Below are positions 17,701 through 24,345 of a DNA stretch of 24,481 bases, in pieces (the stretch's first letter is position 1; each line of letters starts with the position of its first letter). Source of the stretch: an uncultured Eubacteriales bacterium (lineage in GTDB: Bacteria > Bacillota > Clostridia > Oscillospirales > Acutalibacteraceae); contig ONWI01000184.1 in the NCBI GenBank assembly GCA_900321515.1, positions 1 to 24,481 on the forward strand, given 5' to 3'. The notes below the pieces were generated by a model, which searched no databases, was not told the DNA's origin, and worked only from the letters and a program-made list of their open reading frames with translations. The position numbers and the translations under genes are program-made.

Positions 17701-18291
17701 CCGTTGCAGGAAGCAAATGAAGTAACCGATGTCGAAATCGAGGAAAACGCACAGGATAAAGATGAGCCCGTTTCAGACCCAATTCCCCAAGTGACAGATC
17801 TGACGCGGTTTATCGCCCACGGCAAGAGTACGGCACGTCAGGAACCGGAGGAATCCGTCAAGACCGACAGCCCGATCCGGGAAAATTCCAAAAAGGCAAA
17901 ACCGACAGCGGGCAGAAAAGGAAAGAAGAATTCTGTCGCGCCTCCTGTTCCGCCGAGGGACTTCTCGATTTTCTTTGAAGACGATCAGGATGAAGTGGAT
18001 GATTTCTTTATATTCTCCCGGAATGAATCCGTCAATGCGGAAGATCATACTCCGGAATCAAAGCCAGCGGCAGTCGAATCACAAGATATTCCGCCGTGGG
18101 AAGAATATCCGGCAGAGAAGCCATCGTCCTCCGCCGAGGTTGTTCAGCCTGTCCCTCACGCGACCGACAGGAATTCTGAGGAAACGCAGAATCAGAACAG
18201 CGTCCAAACCACTGACCAAACCGCGGACAAATCAGATGACGATGACTTTTTTGACGATGTAATGTCATCTCCGTGGATCAAAAAACTATAA
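14713..18291 (+). CDS. ftsK: FtsK/SpoIIIE DNA translocase with long acidic C-terminal extension
   Basis: 1192 aa; SpoIIIE of B. subtilis is about 790. Order: a basic, low-complexity N-terminus (1-50), a polar linker, about four transmembrane segments (about 128-285), an acidic linker (about 315-400), then the RecA-like motor with Walker A GSTGSGKS (573-580) and Walker B VIVIDEMAD (677-685), and the DNA-reading gamma winged helix (about 832-890). Up to there it is a normal septum-bound pump that clears chromosomes from the closing septum or into the forespore. The last roughly 300 residues (about 895-1192) are an acidic, Pro/Ser-rich, probably disordered tail not usual in the family, ending in a DDDDFFDD...PWIKKL motif. 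AAGAGGT lies 12 nt before the ATG. Confidence 0.93.
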   Translation: MSENTGNKKNKSASRPPSSGKKPGSGNKHKHSAGSSGKKGSRVNLNKKSRLAGRTVEMSSGQQISIEEVMNEPEENMEQSAPKPNRHKPAPPINDEDAAAPVSYDENSGNLNEFKEDSLSNEINWRKQIKSIVIWTFSVILLSLTFFPGESLWYIIHSFILGVLGFKAFLWAGLMVFFGYLMTKQVDDVEMLDVIRPVAGIILLIDVLSYILIQSDGYRNVYNEFSFTIWQLFNQMLKDGTKVGGSGLLSGAIGELFILFAGKAGAAIIVSILLTALIMVLTHTGPIDLFNQGKRLIKTLLDPDFYKKLFEVETEQTAYKTVFDSDEPFDDYDPEYESDIDVEVPPEEIPEDQDDDFGFKTEGDVDGGEDESSGETAKTVSAKKKKKLSKAEEIKAQSDEITKQIESGDPSPDETAAKEYKFPPLRLLTTPRNVNSSEISEELTETSEKLINTLEEYSVKATIVGISPGPTVTRYEVMPAPGVKISKINNLSKDIALRLAAPSIRIEAPIPGKSAVGIEIPKKNKQIVRIKELLGSREFMEDKGALTVALGKDIEGKIVLCELSKMPHLLIAGSTGSGKSVCVNSMLMSLLYKYSPDEVRMVLIDPKSVEFDMYNGIPHLLVPVVCEPKKAAGALQWAVSEMLKRYEMLKQRSVRNIDGYNRLAEKTGEFEKLCRIVIVIDEMADLMIASPKEVEDAIFRLAAMARAAGMHMVLATQRPSVDVITGTIKSNIPSRIAFAVSSQVDSRTILDEGGAENLIGYGDMLYHPMGSNMHIRVQGCFVEDAEVDRVIRFVKQNGLAEYDDNIADEIERISLDNSGDNADDFEGKDSLFDSAVEIVTELGQASTSMLQRRLSIGYSRAGRIIDQLERHGIIGPSEGSKPRAVLITRMQWMEMTMSRSHSGKNDPIVRSHSEFAAQTLEAGHEEITARQSEFFNIDSDDDLYDEEEFLEDSSEMTDTAASESTDIPEADDSQPENKAEAIVVDEQSSGDTSDGEPLQEANEVTDVEIEENAQDKDEPVSDPIPQVTDLTRFIAHGKSTARQEPEESVKTDSPIRENSKKAKPTAGRKGKKNSVAPPVPPRDFSIFFEDDQDEVDDFFIFSRNESVNAEDHTPESKPAAVESQDIPPWEEYPAEKPSSSAEVVQPVPHATDRNSEETQNQNSVQTTDQTADKSDDDDFFDDVMSSPWIKKL

Positions 18292-18340
18292 CAGCCTGTT
18301 GAAAGATACTCGTCAGGCGATGAGAAAGCGAGGCTGAGGC

Positions 18341-20263
18341 ATGTCCTTCTTACCAGTTTCACAGAGCGACGTAAATAAACTCGGCTGGGATCATGTCGAT
18401 TTCGTATATGTATCGGGCGATGCGTACGTCGATCACCCGAGCTTCGGAGTGGCAATAATCTCCAGGGTTCTGGAGGCAAAGGGATATCGGGTGGCGATAC
18501 TTCCTCAGCCTGACGTCAGGAAGCTTGACGATTTCAGGCAGTTCGGCAAACCGAGGCTCGGATTTCTTGTGACAGCCGGAAACATAGACTCAATGGTGGC
18601 TCATTACACCGCCGCCAAGAAAAAACGGAGCGAGGACGCGTTCTCTCCCGGAGGCAAACCGGGCAGGCGCCCCGACCGCGCAACAATAGTATACAGCAGA
18701 CTCTGCCGGAAGGCATATCCTGACGTTCCGATCATCATCGGAGGGCTGGAGGCGTCGCTCCGCCGTTTCGCAAATTATGATTACTGGGACGACGAGGTCA
18801 AGCCGTCGATACTCATTGAATCCGGCGCGGATATTCTCTCATACGGAATGGGTGAATATTCCATGAGTGAAATTGCTTCGCGCCTTGCCGGCGGCGAGGA
18901 TATTTCGACCATAACAGATATCCGCGGCACATGTGTAGCGATTCCTGTGGATCAGTATGTCCCGTCGTCGGTGGCTGAATGTCCTTCGTACGAGCAGGTA
19001 CGCGCATCCAAGAGGGAATACGCCGTTTCCTGCCGCATTGAGCAGGATGAGCAGGACGCCGTTCACGGCAGAAAAATAATCCAGCGGCACGGTGATATGA
19101 TTCTTGTTCAGAATCCGCCTATGCGCCCGATTACCACCGAGGATTTCGACTGGGTATACGAATTGCCGTATGAGCGCGCCTATCATCCTATGTATGAACC
19201 TCTCGGGGGCGTTCCTGCCATCAAGGAGGTCGAATTCTCCATAATTCACAACCGCGGCTGTTTCGGGGCATGCGCGTTTTGTTCGCTTGCATTCCATCAG
19301 GGGCGGCAGATCTCCACACGGAGCATCGATTCAATAGTGCGTGAGGCGGAGATGCTGACTCATAAGCCGAATTTCAAGGGCTACATTCATGATGTCGGGG
19401 GACCCACGGCGAACTTCCGCATTCATTCCTGCAAAAAGCAGGACAAGGCGGGCATGTGCCGCGGAGGCAAACGGTGCCTTGCTCCTGAACCTTGCCCCGC
19501 GCTTCAGGTGGACCACAGCGAATTTCTGGAAATGCTGCGCCGCGTCAGGTCTTTACCGAAGGTCAAGAAGGTGTTTGTGCGTTCCGGCATCCGCTTTGAC
19601 TATCTGATATTGGAAAAAGACCCGCAGGTCATGCGCGAACTTATAGAATATCACGTCAGCGGTCAGCTTAAAGTAGCTCCGGAACACTGTTCAACCCAGG
19701 TGCTTGACCGCATGGGCAAGCCTCATTTCGAGGTGTACAAAAAATTCGCCAAGGAGTTTTACGGCATCACTGAGGAGATAGGGAAGAAGCAGTTCCTCGT
19801 ACCGTACCTTATGAGTTCTCACCCCGGCAGCACTGTGAACGACGCCATTGAGCTGTCGCTTTTTCTCAAAAAGGAACATCTTCATCCCGAACAGGTTCAG
19901 GATTTTTATCCGACTCCCGGCACCATTTCCACCTGCATATTTTACACCGGACTCGACCCGTACACCCTCAGGGAGGTCTATGTTCCCAGAACTCCGCAGG
20001 AGAAGGCGCTTCAGAGGGCGCTGCTGCAATACTTCCGTCCGGAGAATCACGACATTGTGGAGCAGGCGCTCATCAGGGCAGGACGTACCGACCTTATAGG
20101 AAATTCGCCGTCATGCCTGATACGCCCGTCCCAGAAATACTGGCAGACTCAGATGACAGCTTCCAAGGGTGGCAGAAGCGTAAATCACCCCCAAAAAATC
20201 GAGAAAAAGAGTCCGATACGCAGTATAAACAAAAACAAAAACAAAAAGAAAGGCAAAAAATAA
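18341..20263 (+). CDS. ygiQ: YgiQ-family radical SAM protein (UPF0313)
   Basis: 640 aa, usual length for YgiQ. The N-terminal domain resembles a B12-binding-like fold (FVYVSGDAYVDHPSFG..., about 20-110). The radical SAM core carries C307-x3-C311-x2-C314 in NRGCFGACAFC, which binds the [4Fe-4S] cluster. Other family stretches are GGLEASLRRFANYDYWDDEV, VRSGIRFDYL and VPYLMSSHPG. The substrate is unknown to me. The C-terminal 45 residues are strongly basic (KNKNKKKGKK). A GAGG lies 7 nt before the ATG, and the gap from ftsK is 49 bp without a terminator, so read-through is likely. Its stop codon shares one base with the start of the next gene. Confidence 0.92.
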   Translation: MSFLPVSQSDVNKLGWDHVDFVYVSGDAYVDHPSFGVAIISRVLEAKGYRVAILPQPDVRKLDDFRQFGKPRLGFLVTAGNIDSMVAHYTAAKKKRSEDAFSPGGKPGRRPDRATIVYSRLCRKAYPDVPIIIGGLEASLRRFANYDYWDDEVKPSILIESGADILSYGMGEYSMSEIASRLAGGEDISTITDIRGTCVAIPVDQYVPSSVAECPSYEQVRASKREYAVSCRIEQDEQDAVHGRKIIQRHGDMILVQNPPMRPITTEDFDWVYELPYERAYHPMYEPLGGVPAIKEVEFSIIHNRGCFGACAFCSLAFHQGRQISTRSIDSIVREAEMLTHKPNFKGYIHDVGGPTANFRIHSCKKQDKAGMCRGGKRCLAPEPCPALQVDHSEFLEMLRRVRSLPKVKKVFVRSGIRFDYLILEKDPQVMRELIEYHVSGQLKVAPEHCSTQVLDRMGKPHFEVYKKFAKEFYGITEEIGKKQFLVPYLMSSHPGSTVNDAIELSLFLKKEHLHPEQVQDFYPTPGTISTCIFYTGLDPYTLREVYVPRTPQEKALQRALLQYFRPENHDIVEQALIRAGRTDLIGNSPSCLIRPSQKYWQTQMTASKGGRSVNHPQKIEKKSPIRSINKNKNKKKGKK

Positions 20264-21222
20264 TGGCATTTTCCACCGGTAAAAAACTATTTCGCACATT
20301 GATCAGCACAATTCTTTCCTTGTCTATCATAATTACCTCAGCGCTGTTCACCGGCTGTTCAGAGGATGAAGCCAATCAGTGGCTCAACGAGATTTTCGGA
20401 ATGCTCAATTACGAGATTTCCGGAGATACGATTGACGGCGAAGCCAAACTTAAAATGCACGTTATTGATGTAGGACAGGGCGATTCAGTTCTTGTCCAGT
20501 GCGGAGAAAAAAACGTGCTTATCGACTGCGGCGAAAACGGAATGGGCGGCACCGTGCTGGATTATCTGCGCAGGGCAGGCGTTTCGCATCTCGACTGGAT
20601 AATCGGCACTCACCCGCATTCCGATCACATCGGAGGTATGGATACCGTTATCAAGAGCAATGATATCACAATAGATCACGTCATGATGCCGCAGACCTCC
20701 AAAAACATGACCCCGACAACAATGACTTATACAGAAGTACTCGCCGCCATCAAGAAAAAGAAGCTAAAGATTACGCGTCCCGTTCCCGGAGAAGAATATG
20801 ACCTTGACGGAGTCACCATGCTGGTGTTATCTCCTGATAAGGGCGCCAAATATGAGGAGCTTAACGATTATTCTATAGTACTTAAATTCACATTCGGAAA
20901 CGTCTCGATAATTACCGGCGGAGACGCTTCAAATCTCGTCGAACGGCAGATAATAACGCGCGACTACGATCTCAGCGCTGATATTTACAAGGTTTCGCAC
21001 CACGGAGGAAAAGACGGCAATTCCCAGGCGTTTCTCGATGAAATAAATCCCCGATACGCCGCAATTTCCGTCGGCGCCGACAACAGGTACGGACATCCGA
21101 AAAAAGAGATTTTAAAAAGACTCCGCAATATTGATTGCGAAGTATATCGCACAGACCTTGACGGAAATATAATATTTGAATCAGACGGCAAAAATATATC
21201 CGTAATTGTTTCAAAAGGATAA
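20263..21222 (+). CDS. ComEC/Rec2-like metallo-beta-lactamase-fold hydrolase, probable lipoprotein
   Basis: 319 aa. The N-terminus is a basic, hydrophobic signal ending SALFTGC, a plausible though imperfect lipobox, so the enzyme is likely anchored outside the membrane. The MBL domain has HPHSDH (117-122), D221 in GGDAS and H246 in KVSHHGGKDG, a full set of metal ligands. KMHVIDVGQGDSVLVQ and the overall order match the soluble ComEC-like family, thought to act on nucleic acid or phosphodiesters; the true substrate is unknown. The start at 20263 (AAAGG at 9 nt) is preferred to the in-frame ATG at 20113, which lies inside ygiQ and would bury the signal peptide. A DUF3006 gene follows 33 bp later. 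Confidence 0.88.
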   Translation: MAFSTGKKLFRTLISTILSLSIIITSALFTGCSEDEANQWLNEIFGMLNYEISGDTIDGEAKLKMHVIDVGQGDSVLVQCGEKNVLIDCGENGMGGTVLDYLRRAGVSHLDWIIGTHPHSDHIGGMDTVIKSNDITIDHVMMPQTSKNMTPTTMTYTEVLAAIKKKKLKITRPVPGEEYDLDGVTMLVLSPDKGAKYEELNDYSIVLKFTFGNVSIITGGDASNLVERQIITRDYDLSADIYKVSHHGGKDGNSQAFLDEINPRYAAISVGADNRYGHPKKEILKRLRNIDCEVYRTDLDGNIIFESDGKNISVIVSKG

Positions 21223-21255
21223 TCAAAAATTATTATAACAAAGGGGTTATGAAAA

Positions 21256-21477
21256 ATGAGACATCTTACAGTGGACAGAATAGACGGCGTTTACGCAATC
21301 TGCGAGGACAAGGAGCGCAAGCTCTTCGCCATTCCCAGAGGCGATCTTCCCGCTAATCTGAAAGAGGGCGACAAGCTGGACATCGACGACGAGGGTGTTA
21401 TCAATGTCAACGGGAAGGCTGCCGCAGCCGCGCGCGCGAACGTCAGACGCAAAGAGGACGAGCTTTTTGAAAACTGA
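21256..21477 (+). CDS. DUF3006 domain protein
   Basis: 73 aa. It starts with TVDRIDGVYAICED and has a small beta-barrel-like layout (IPRGDLPANLKEGDKLDI), typical of DUF3006. The C-terminal third is helical and charged (AAAAARANVRRKEDELFEN). The function is unknown, but such proteins are very often coded beside ComEC-like MBL hydrolases, as here, so a partner or regulatory role is plausible. AAGGGG lies 9 nt before the ATG. It is the last gene before a terminator. Confidence 0.85.
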   Translation: MRHLTVDRIDGVYAICEDKERKLFAIPRGDLPANLKEGDKLDIDDEGVINVNGKAAAAARANVRRKEDELFEN

Positions 21478-21509
21478 CATTCTCCGATAATTTTTTACAG
21501 AGTTTTCCA

Positions 21510-21550
21510 CAGGCGGAAGGGCTGTATTATACGGCTCTTCCGCCTGTTTT
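21510..21550 (+). terminator. Intrinsic terminator after the MBL/DUF3006 unit
   Basis: CAGGCGGAAG (21510-21519) pairs perfectly with CTTCCGCCTG (21537-21546). Inside, GGC/GCT and GTAT/ATAC extend the stem; TTTT follows. It separates this unit from nrdD. Confidence 0.88.
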
Positions 21551-21583
21551 CCACCGTCTGAGGCGCTCGTGTATATTATAAAA

Positions 21584-21599
21584 AAACAATATATAGTAA
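21584..21599 (+). promoter_or_regulatory. NrdR box 1 upstream of nrdD
   Basis: The core CAATATATAG fits the NrdR consensus acaCwAtATaTwGtgt, with 13 of 16 positions by my alignment. NrdR is the nucleotide-sensing repressor of ribonucleotide reductase genes and usually binds two boxes on one face of the helix. Confidence 0.68.
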
Positions 21600-21607
21600 A
21601 AAAACTC

Positions 21608-21636
21608 TTGCAATTACATATATGTTGTGTTATAAT
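21608..21636 (+). promoter_or_regulatory. Sigma-A promoter for nrdD
   Basis: TTGCAA (21608-21613), a 17-bp spacer and a perfect TATAAT (21631-21636) preceded by TGn. The start would be near 21643, giving a leader of about 105 nt. The -35 lies between the two NrdR boxes and the second box abuts the -10, so NrdR binding would block polymerase. Confidence 0.8.
21615..21630 (+). promoter_or_regulatory. NrdR box 2 upstream of nrdD
   Basis: The right half TTGTGT matches the NrdR consensus well; about 11 of 16 positions agree overall. It starts exactly 31 bp after box 1 (three helical turns), the usual tandem arrangement, and overlaps the promoter spacer. Confidence 0.6.
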
Positions 21637-21638
21637 AG

Positions 21639-21718
21639 GCGGGAACCACAAGTAAGTCCAACTATTCCGCAGCTTAAGGATTGTTCTGCCGACAATGAAT
21701 AATCCGCCGGCTGCTTCC
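21639..21718 (+). other. Possibly structured nrdD leader RNA
   Basis: The leader contains competing inverted repeats. GCGGGAA (21639-21645) can pair with TTCCGC (21665-21670), or GCAGC (21669-21673) with GCTGC (21710-21714). The latter encloses GGATT/AATCC (21678-21682 and 21701-21705). The first and second options share bases 21669-21670 and exclude each other. I do not recognise a known riboswitch. Confidence 0.3.
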
Positions 21719-21749
21719 AGACATGAATTAATTACAGGAGTTGATAGTT

Positions 21750-24053
21750 TTGCCGGAAAGTCCCGAGTATATTGTAAAGCGAAGCGGTCAGACCGTTAAA
21801 TTCAACGCCGCCAAGATCCGCGACGCCATCAGAAAGGCAGGAAACGCTGTTTCCGACGAGGAGATCACCGAAGAAAAGGTGCTCAGCCTCACCAACCAGG
21901 TGCTTGAAAAAATTCCGCCCCACATGATTCCCTCCGTGGAGCAGGTGCAGGATATAGTGGAAGAGGTGCTTATTTCCAACGACCTGCCCAGAACAGCCAA
22001 GGCGTATATCCTCTATCGCGCCGAACGCAGCAAGCTGCGCCAGACCGAGAAGGATCTCATGGACATCTTCAAGTCCCTGACCTTCGTAGACGCGAAAGAT
22101 TCCAACATCAAGCGCGAGAACGCCAACATCGACACCGACACCGCCATGGGCACCATGCTCAAATACGGCTCGGAGAGCGCGAAGTACTTCGTTGACAACA
22201 ACATTCTCGACAAGGATATTGCCGACGCGCATAACGGCGGCGACATTCACATTCACGACAAGGATTTCTACCTGCTTACTGAGACCTGCTGCCAGATCGA
22301 CCTGCTCAAGCTCTTCAAGGACGGATTCTCCACAGGACACGGACATCTGCGTGAACCAATGAGCATCCAGAGTTATTCCGCGCTTGCCTGCATTGCGATT
22401 CAGGCAAACCAGAATGAGATGCACGGCGGTCAGTCAGTGCCGAATTTCGATTATTCCATGGCGCCGGGCGTAGCAAAGACATTTATCAAGGAGTATTTCA
22501 AGGCTCTCGGACTGTATCTGAAATACCGCTATGATGTCTCCGGTAACGCAGCGGATGAAGCAGTGACATATCTCGAAAAAGAGATGCCGCGCGACATCGT
22601 GCGCATATCCAACAAGGATGGCATGGAGCAGCGCATTATCGCCTTGAAAACGGAAGGCAGGCTGCCTGAAGTCATTTCCGGACTGTCGGAGGACGATCTC
22701 AGAAAGCTCAACGACAGCGCGTTTGAGACTGCTCTCACCGAGACGGACAGAGCGACATATCAGGCGATGGAGGGGCTTATCCACAACCTCAACACCATGC
22801 ATTCCAGAGCCGGCGCACAAGTGCCGTTCAGCTCAATAAATTACGGTACGGATACATCGCCCGAGGGCAGAATGGTCATGCGCAACCTGCTGCTTGCCAC
22901 TGACGCGGGTCTGGGCAACGGTGAAACTCCGATATTCCCTGTGCAGATATTCAAGGTCAAGGAGGGCATCAACTTCAACAGGGATGACCCGAATTACGAC
23001 CTTTTCCGACTCAGCTGCAAGGTCAGCGCGAAACGTCTTTTCCCGAATTTCAGCTTTCTTGACGCCCCGTTCAACCTTCAGTACTACAAGCCGGGAGATT
23101 ACAATACCGAGGTGGCTTACATGGGCTGCCGCACGAGAGTCATGGGCAATGTCCACGACCGTTCCAGGGAAATAACCTGCGGCAGAGGAAACCTCAGCTT
23201 CACCACCATCAATCTGCCCCGCATAGGCATAGAGGCAAAGGGCGACTGGAACCTTTTCTACAGCATGCTTGATTCACGCATCGACCTTGTATTCAAGCAG
23301 CTGCTCCACCGCTTCAGAATCCAGTGTTCCAAGAAGGTGAGAAATTACCCATTCCTTATGGGACAGGGAGTCTGGATAGACAGCGACGGTCTGAGCATCG
23401 ACGATTCCGTGGCGGAAGTGCTCAAACACGGCACTCTCAGCGTCGGATTCATAGGTCTTGCCGAGACACTCAAGGCAATGACCGGTCAGCACCACGGAGA
23501 GAGCGAAGAAAGCTATCAGCTCGGTCTGGATATCATAAAATATATGCGTGGCAGAATGGACAAGAAATCGGCAAAAACAGGTCTGAATTTCACGCTGCTT
23601 GCCACACCCGCCGAGGGACTGAGCGGACGCTTCGTAAAGATGGACGCCAAGAAATACGGAAGCATTGAAGGTGTAACCGATCGCGAATACTACACCAATT
23701 CTTTCCACATTCCGGTCTACCATAACATCTCGGCATTCAAAAAGCTGCGCCTTGAAGCGCCCTTCCACGCGCTCTGCAATGCAGGCCATATCAGTTATGT
23801 GGAACTTGACGGCGATATGTGCAACAATATTGACGCGTTCGAGACCGTCATCAAGTATATGAAGGAAGTCGGCATTGGCTACGGTTCAATAAATCATCCG
23901 GTAGACAGAGACCCGATTTGCGGCTACACAGGCGTCATCGGCAATTGCTGCCCGAGATGCGGCAGACACAACGGCGAAGGCGTTTCGGTGGAAACACTCA
24001 AAGAACTCAGAAAGAAATATCCAAACATGCCTCATTTTGTAGGTATAGAATGA
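21750..24053 (+). CDS. nrdD: Anaerobic (class III) ribonucleoside-triphosphate reductase, large chain lacking the glycyl-radical tail
   Basis: 767 aa. It reduces ribonucleotides to deoxyribonucleotides without oxygen. An N-terminal ATP-cone (about 1-90, YIVKRSGQTVKFNAAKIRDAI) senses ATP/dATP. The core includes TETCCQIDL, HSRAGAQVPFSSINYGT and the thiyl-radical cysteine C460 in MGCRTRV. The C-terminus has a reduced zinc ribbon: D721-PIC724-GYTG ... C733-C734-PRC737-G, aligning with CxxCGFTG...CPKCG of E. coli NrdD but lacking the first cysteine. The chain stops 30 residues later, without the RR(V/I)xGYL glycyl-radical loop, which is in the next ORF. The TTG at 21750 (AGGAG at 9 nt) is preferred to the TTG at 21741, which directly abuts the Shine-Dalgarno. 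Confidence 0.93.
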   Translation: MPESPEYIVKRSGQTVKFNAAKIRDAIRKAGNAVSDEEITEEKVLSLTNQVLEKIPPHMIPSVEQVQDIVEEVLISNDLPRTAKAYILYRAERSKLRQTEKDLMDIFKSLTFVDAKDSNIKRENANIDTDTAMGTMLKYGSESAKYFVDNNILDKDIADAHNGGDIHIHDKDFYLLTETCCQIDLLKLFKDGFSTGHGHLREPMSIQSYSALACIAIQANQNEMHGGQSVPNFDYSMAPGVAKTFIKEYFKALGLYLKYRYDVSGNAADEAVTYLEKEMPRDIVRISNKDGMEQRIIALKTEGRLPEVISGLSEDDLRKLNDSAFETALTETDRATYQAMEGLIHNLNTMHSRAGAQVPFSSINYGTDTSPEGRMVMRNLLLATDAGLGNGETPIFPVQIFKVKEGINFNRDDPNYDLFRLSCKVSAKRLFPNFSFLDAPFNLQYYKPGDYNTEVAYMGCRTRVMGNVHDRSREITCGRGNLSFTTINLPRIGIEAKGDWNLFYSMLDSRIDLVFKQLLHRFRIQCSKKVRNYPFLMGQGVWIDSDGLSIDDSVAEVLKHGTLSVGFIGLAETLKAMTGQHHGESEESYQLGLDIIKYMRGRMDKKSAKTGLNFTLLATPAEGLSGRFVKMDAKKYGSIEGVTDREYYTNSFHIPVYHNISAFKKLRLEAPFHALCNAGHISYVELDGDMCNNIDAFETVIKYMKEVGIGYGSINHPVDRDPICGYTGVIGNCCPRCGRHNGEGVSVETLKELRKKYPNMPHFVGIE

Positions 24054-24072
24054 TTATAATGAATAAACATGC

Positions 24073-24079
24073 AGGAGGT
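24073..24079 (+). promoter_or_regulatory. Strong Shine-Dalgarno of the NrdD radical-tail gene
   Basis: A perfect AGGAGGT, 7 nt before the ATG at 24087. It is the best ribosome site in the window. It decides the start over the in-frame ATG at 24069, which would translate through it, and shows that the small ORF is translated independently of nrdD. Confidence 0.9.
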
Positions 24080-24086
24080 AATTAGA

Positions 24087-24254
24087 ATGAACACACAGGC
24101 AGCACAGACAAAAACAGTAGGAGAAGGCGTTGAGTTTGAACGTATACGCCGCATAACCGGTTATCTGGTAGGCACGGTTGACCGTTTTAACGACGCAAAG
24201 CGCGCGGAGGAAAGCGACAGAGTCAAGCACAGTCTTTCCGACGGCGAAAAGTAA
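24087..24254 (+). CDS. Separate glycyl-radical domain of the class III ribonucleotide reductase
   Basis: 55 aa. Residues 19-50 (RIRRITGYLVG..DRFNDAKRAEESDRVKH) align with the extreme C-terminus of E. coli NrdD (RRVCGYLG..RPFNAGK..EVKRRVKH), whose glycine in RVCGYL carries the stable radical. G25 in RRITGYL is therefore the predicted radical site. The ORF is in the same frame as nrdD, 33 bp after its stop, but three in-frame stops (24051, 24057, 24060) and a perfect Shine-Dalgarno lie between, so it is a distinct small protein and not a sequencing frameshift. It must dock on NrdD and be activated by NrdG, which is not in this window. The first 15 residues are polar and variable. Confidence 0.85.
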   Translation: MNTQAAQTKTVGEGVEFERIRRITGYLVGTVDRFNDAKRAEESDRVKHSLSDGEK

Positions 24255-24301
24255 TCTTTCATTCAGTCAGCATCATTCTGTATACAAAAAATTTACATTC
24301 G

Positions 24302-24332
24302 ACAATCAAAAAAGCATTGATTTTTTGATTGT
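24302..24332. terminator. AT-rich hairpin after the nrdD unit, possible bidirectional terminator
   Basis: ACAATCAAAAAA (24302-24313) pairs with TTTTTTGATTGT (24321-24332) around a 7-nt loop: 12 bp, with A- and T-runs in the arms. The stem is almost all A-T, so it would be weaker than the other terminators here; an operator role is possible. Confidence 0.4.
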
Positions 24333-24345
24333 TATGTATTATACT
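24317..24345 (+). promoter_or_regulatory. Candidate sigma-A promoter reading toward the SRP RNA gene
   Basis: TTGATT (24317-24322), 17 bp, TATACT (24340-24345). An alternative overlapping reading is TTGATT (24325-24330), 17 bp, TATAGC (24348-24353) with TGn. Either start lies some 60-75 nt before the mature RNA, so processing would be needed, or another promoter is used. Confidence 0.4.

Noticed and set aside
20113..20262. N-terminal extension of the MBL protein from the ATG at 20113
   Set aside because: It lies in another frame of the ygiQ 3' end, is lysine/glutamine-rich noise, and would bury the signal peptide.
21732..22424. 230-codon minus-strand frame opposite nrdD
   Set aside because: It lies entirely antisense to the ATP-cone and core of nrdD; its composition (V/G/H-rich) is typical of a shadow frame.
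23919..23933. CGYTG in NrdD as the glycyl-radical site
   Set aside because: It aligns with the first knuckle of the NrdD zinc ribbon (CGFTG in E. coli), before CPxCG. The true radical loop comes after the ribbon and matches the 55-aa ORF instead.
24051..24062. NrdD stop TGA as selenocysteine, read-through or sequencing error joining the tail
   Set aside because: TGA, TAA and TGA all occur in frame within 12 bases, and a perfect Shine-Dalgarno precedes the tail ORF, so two proteins are more likely.
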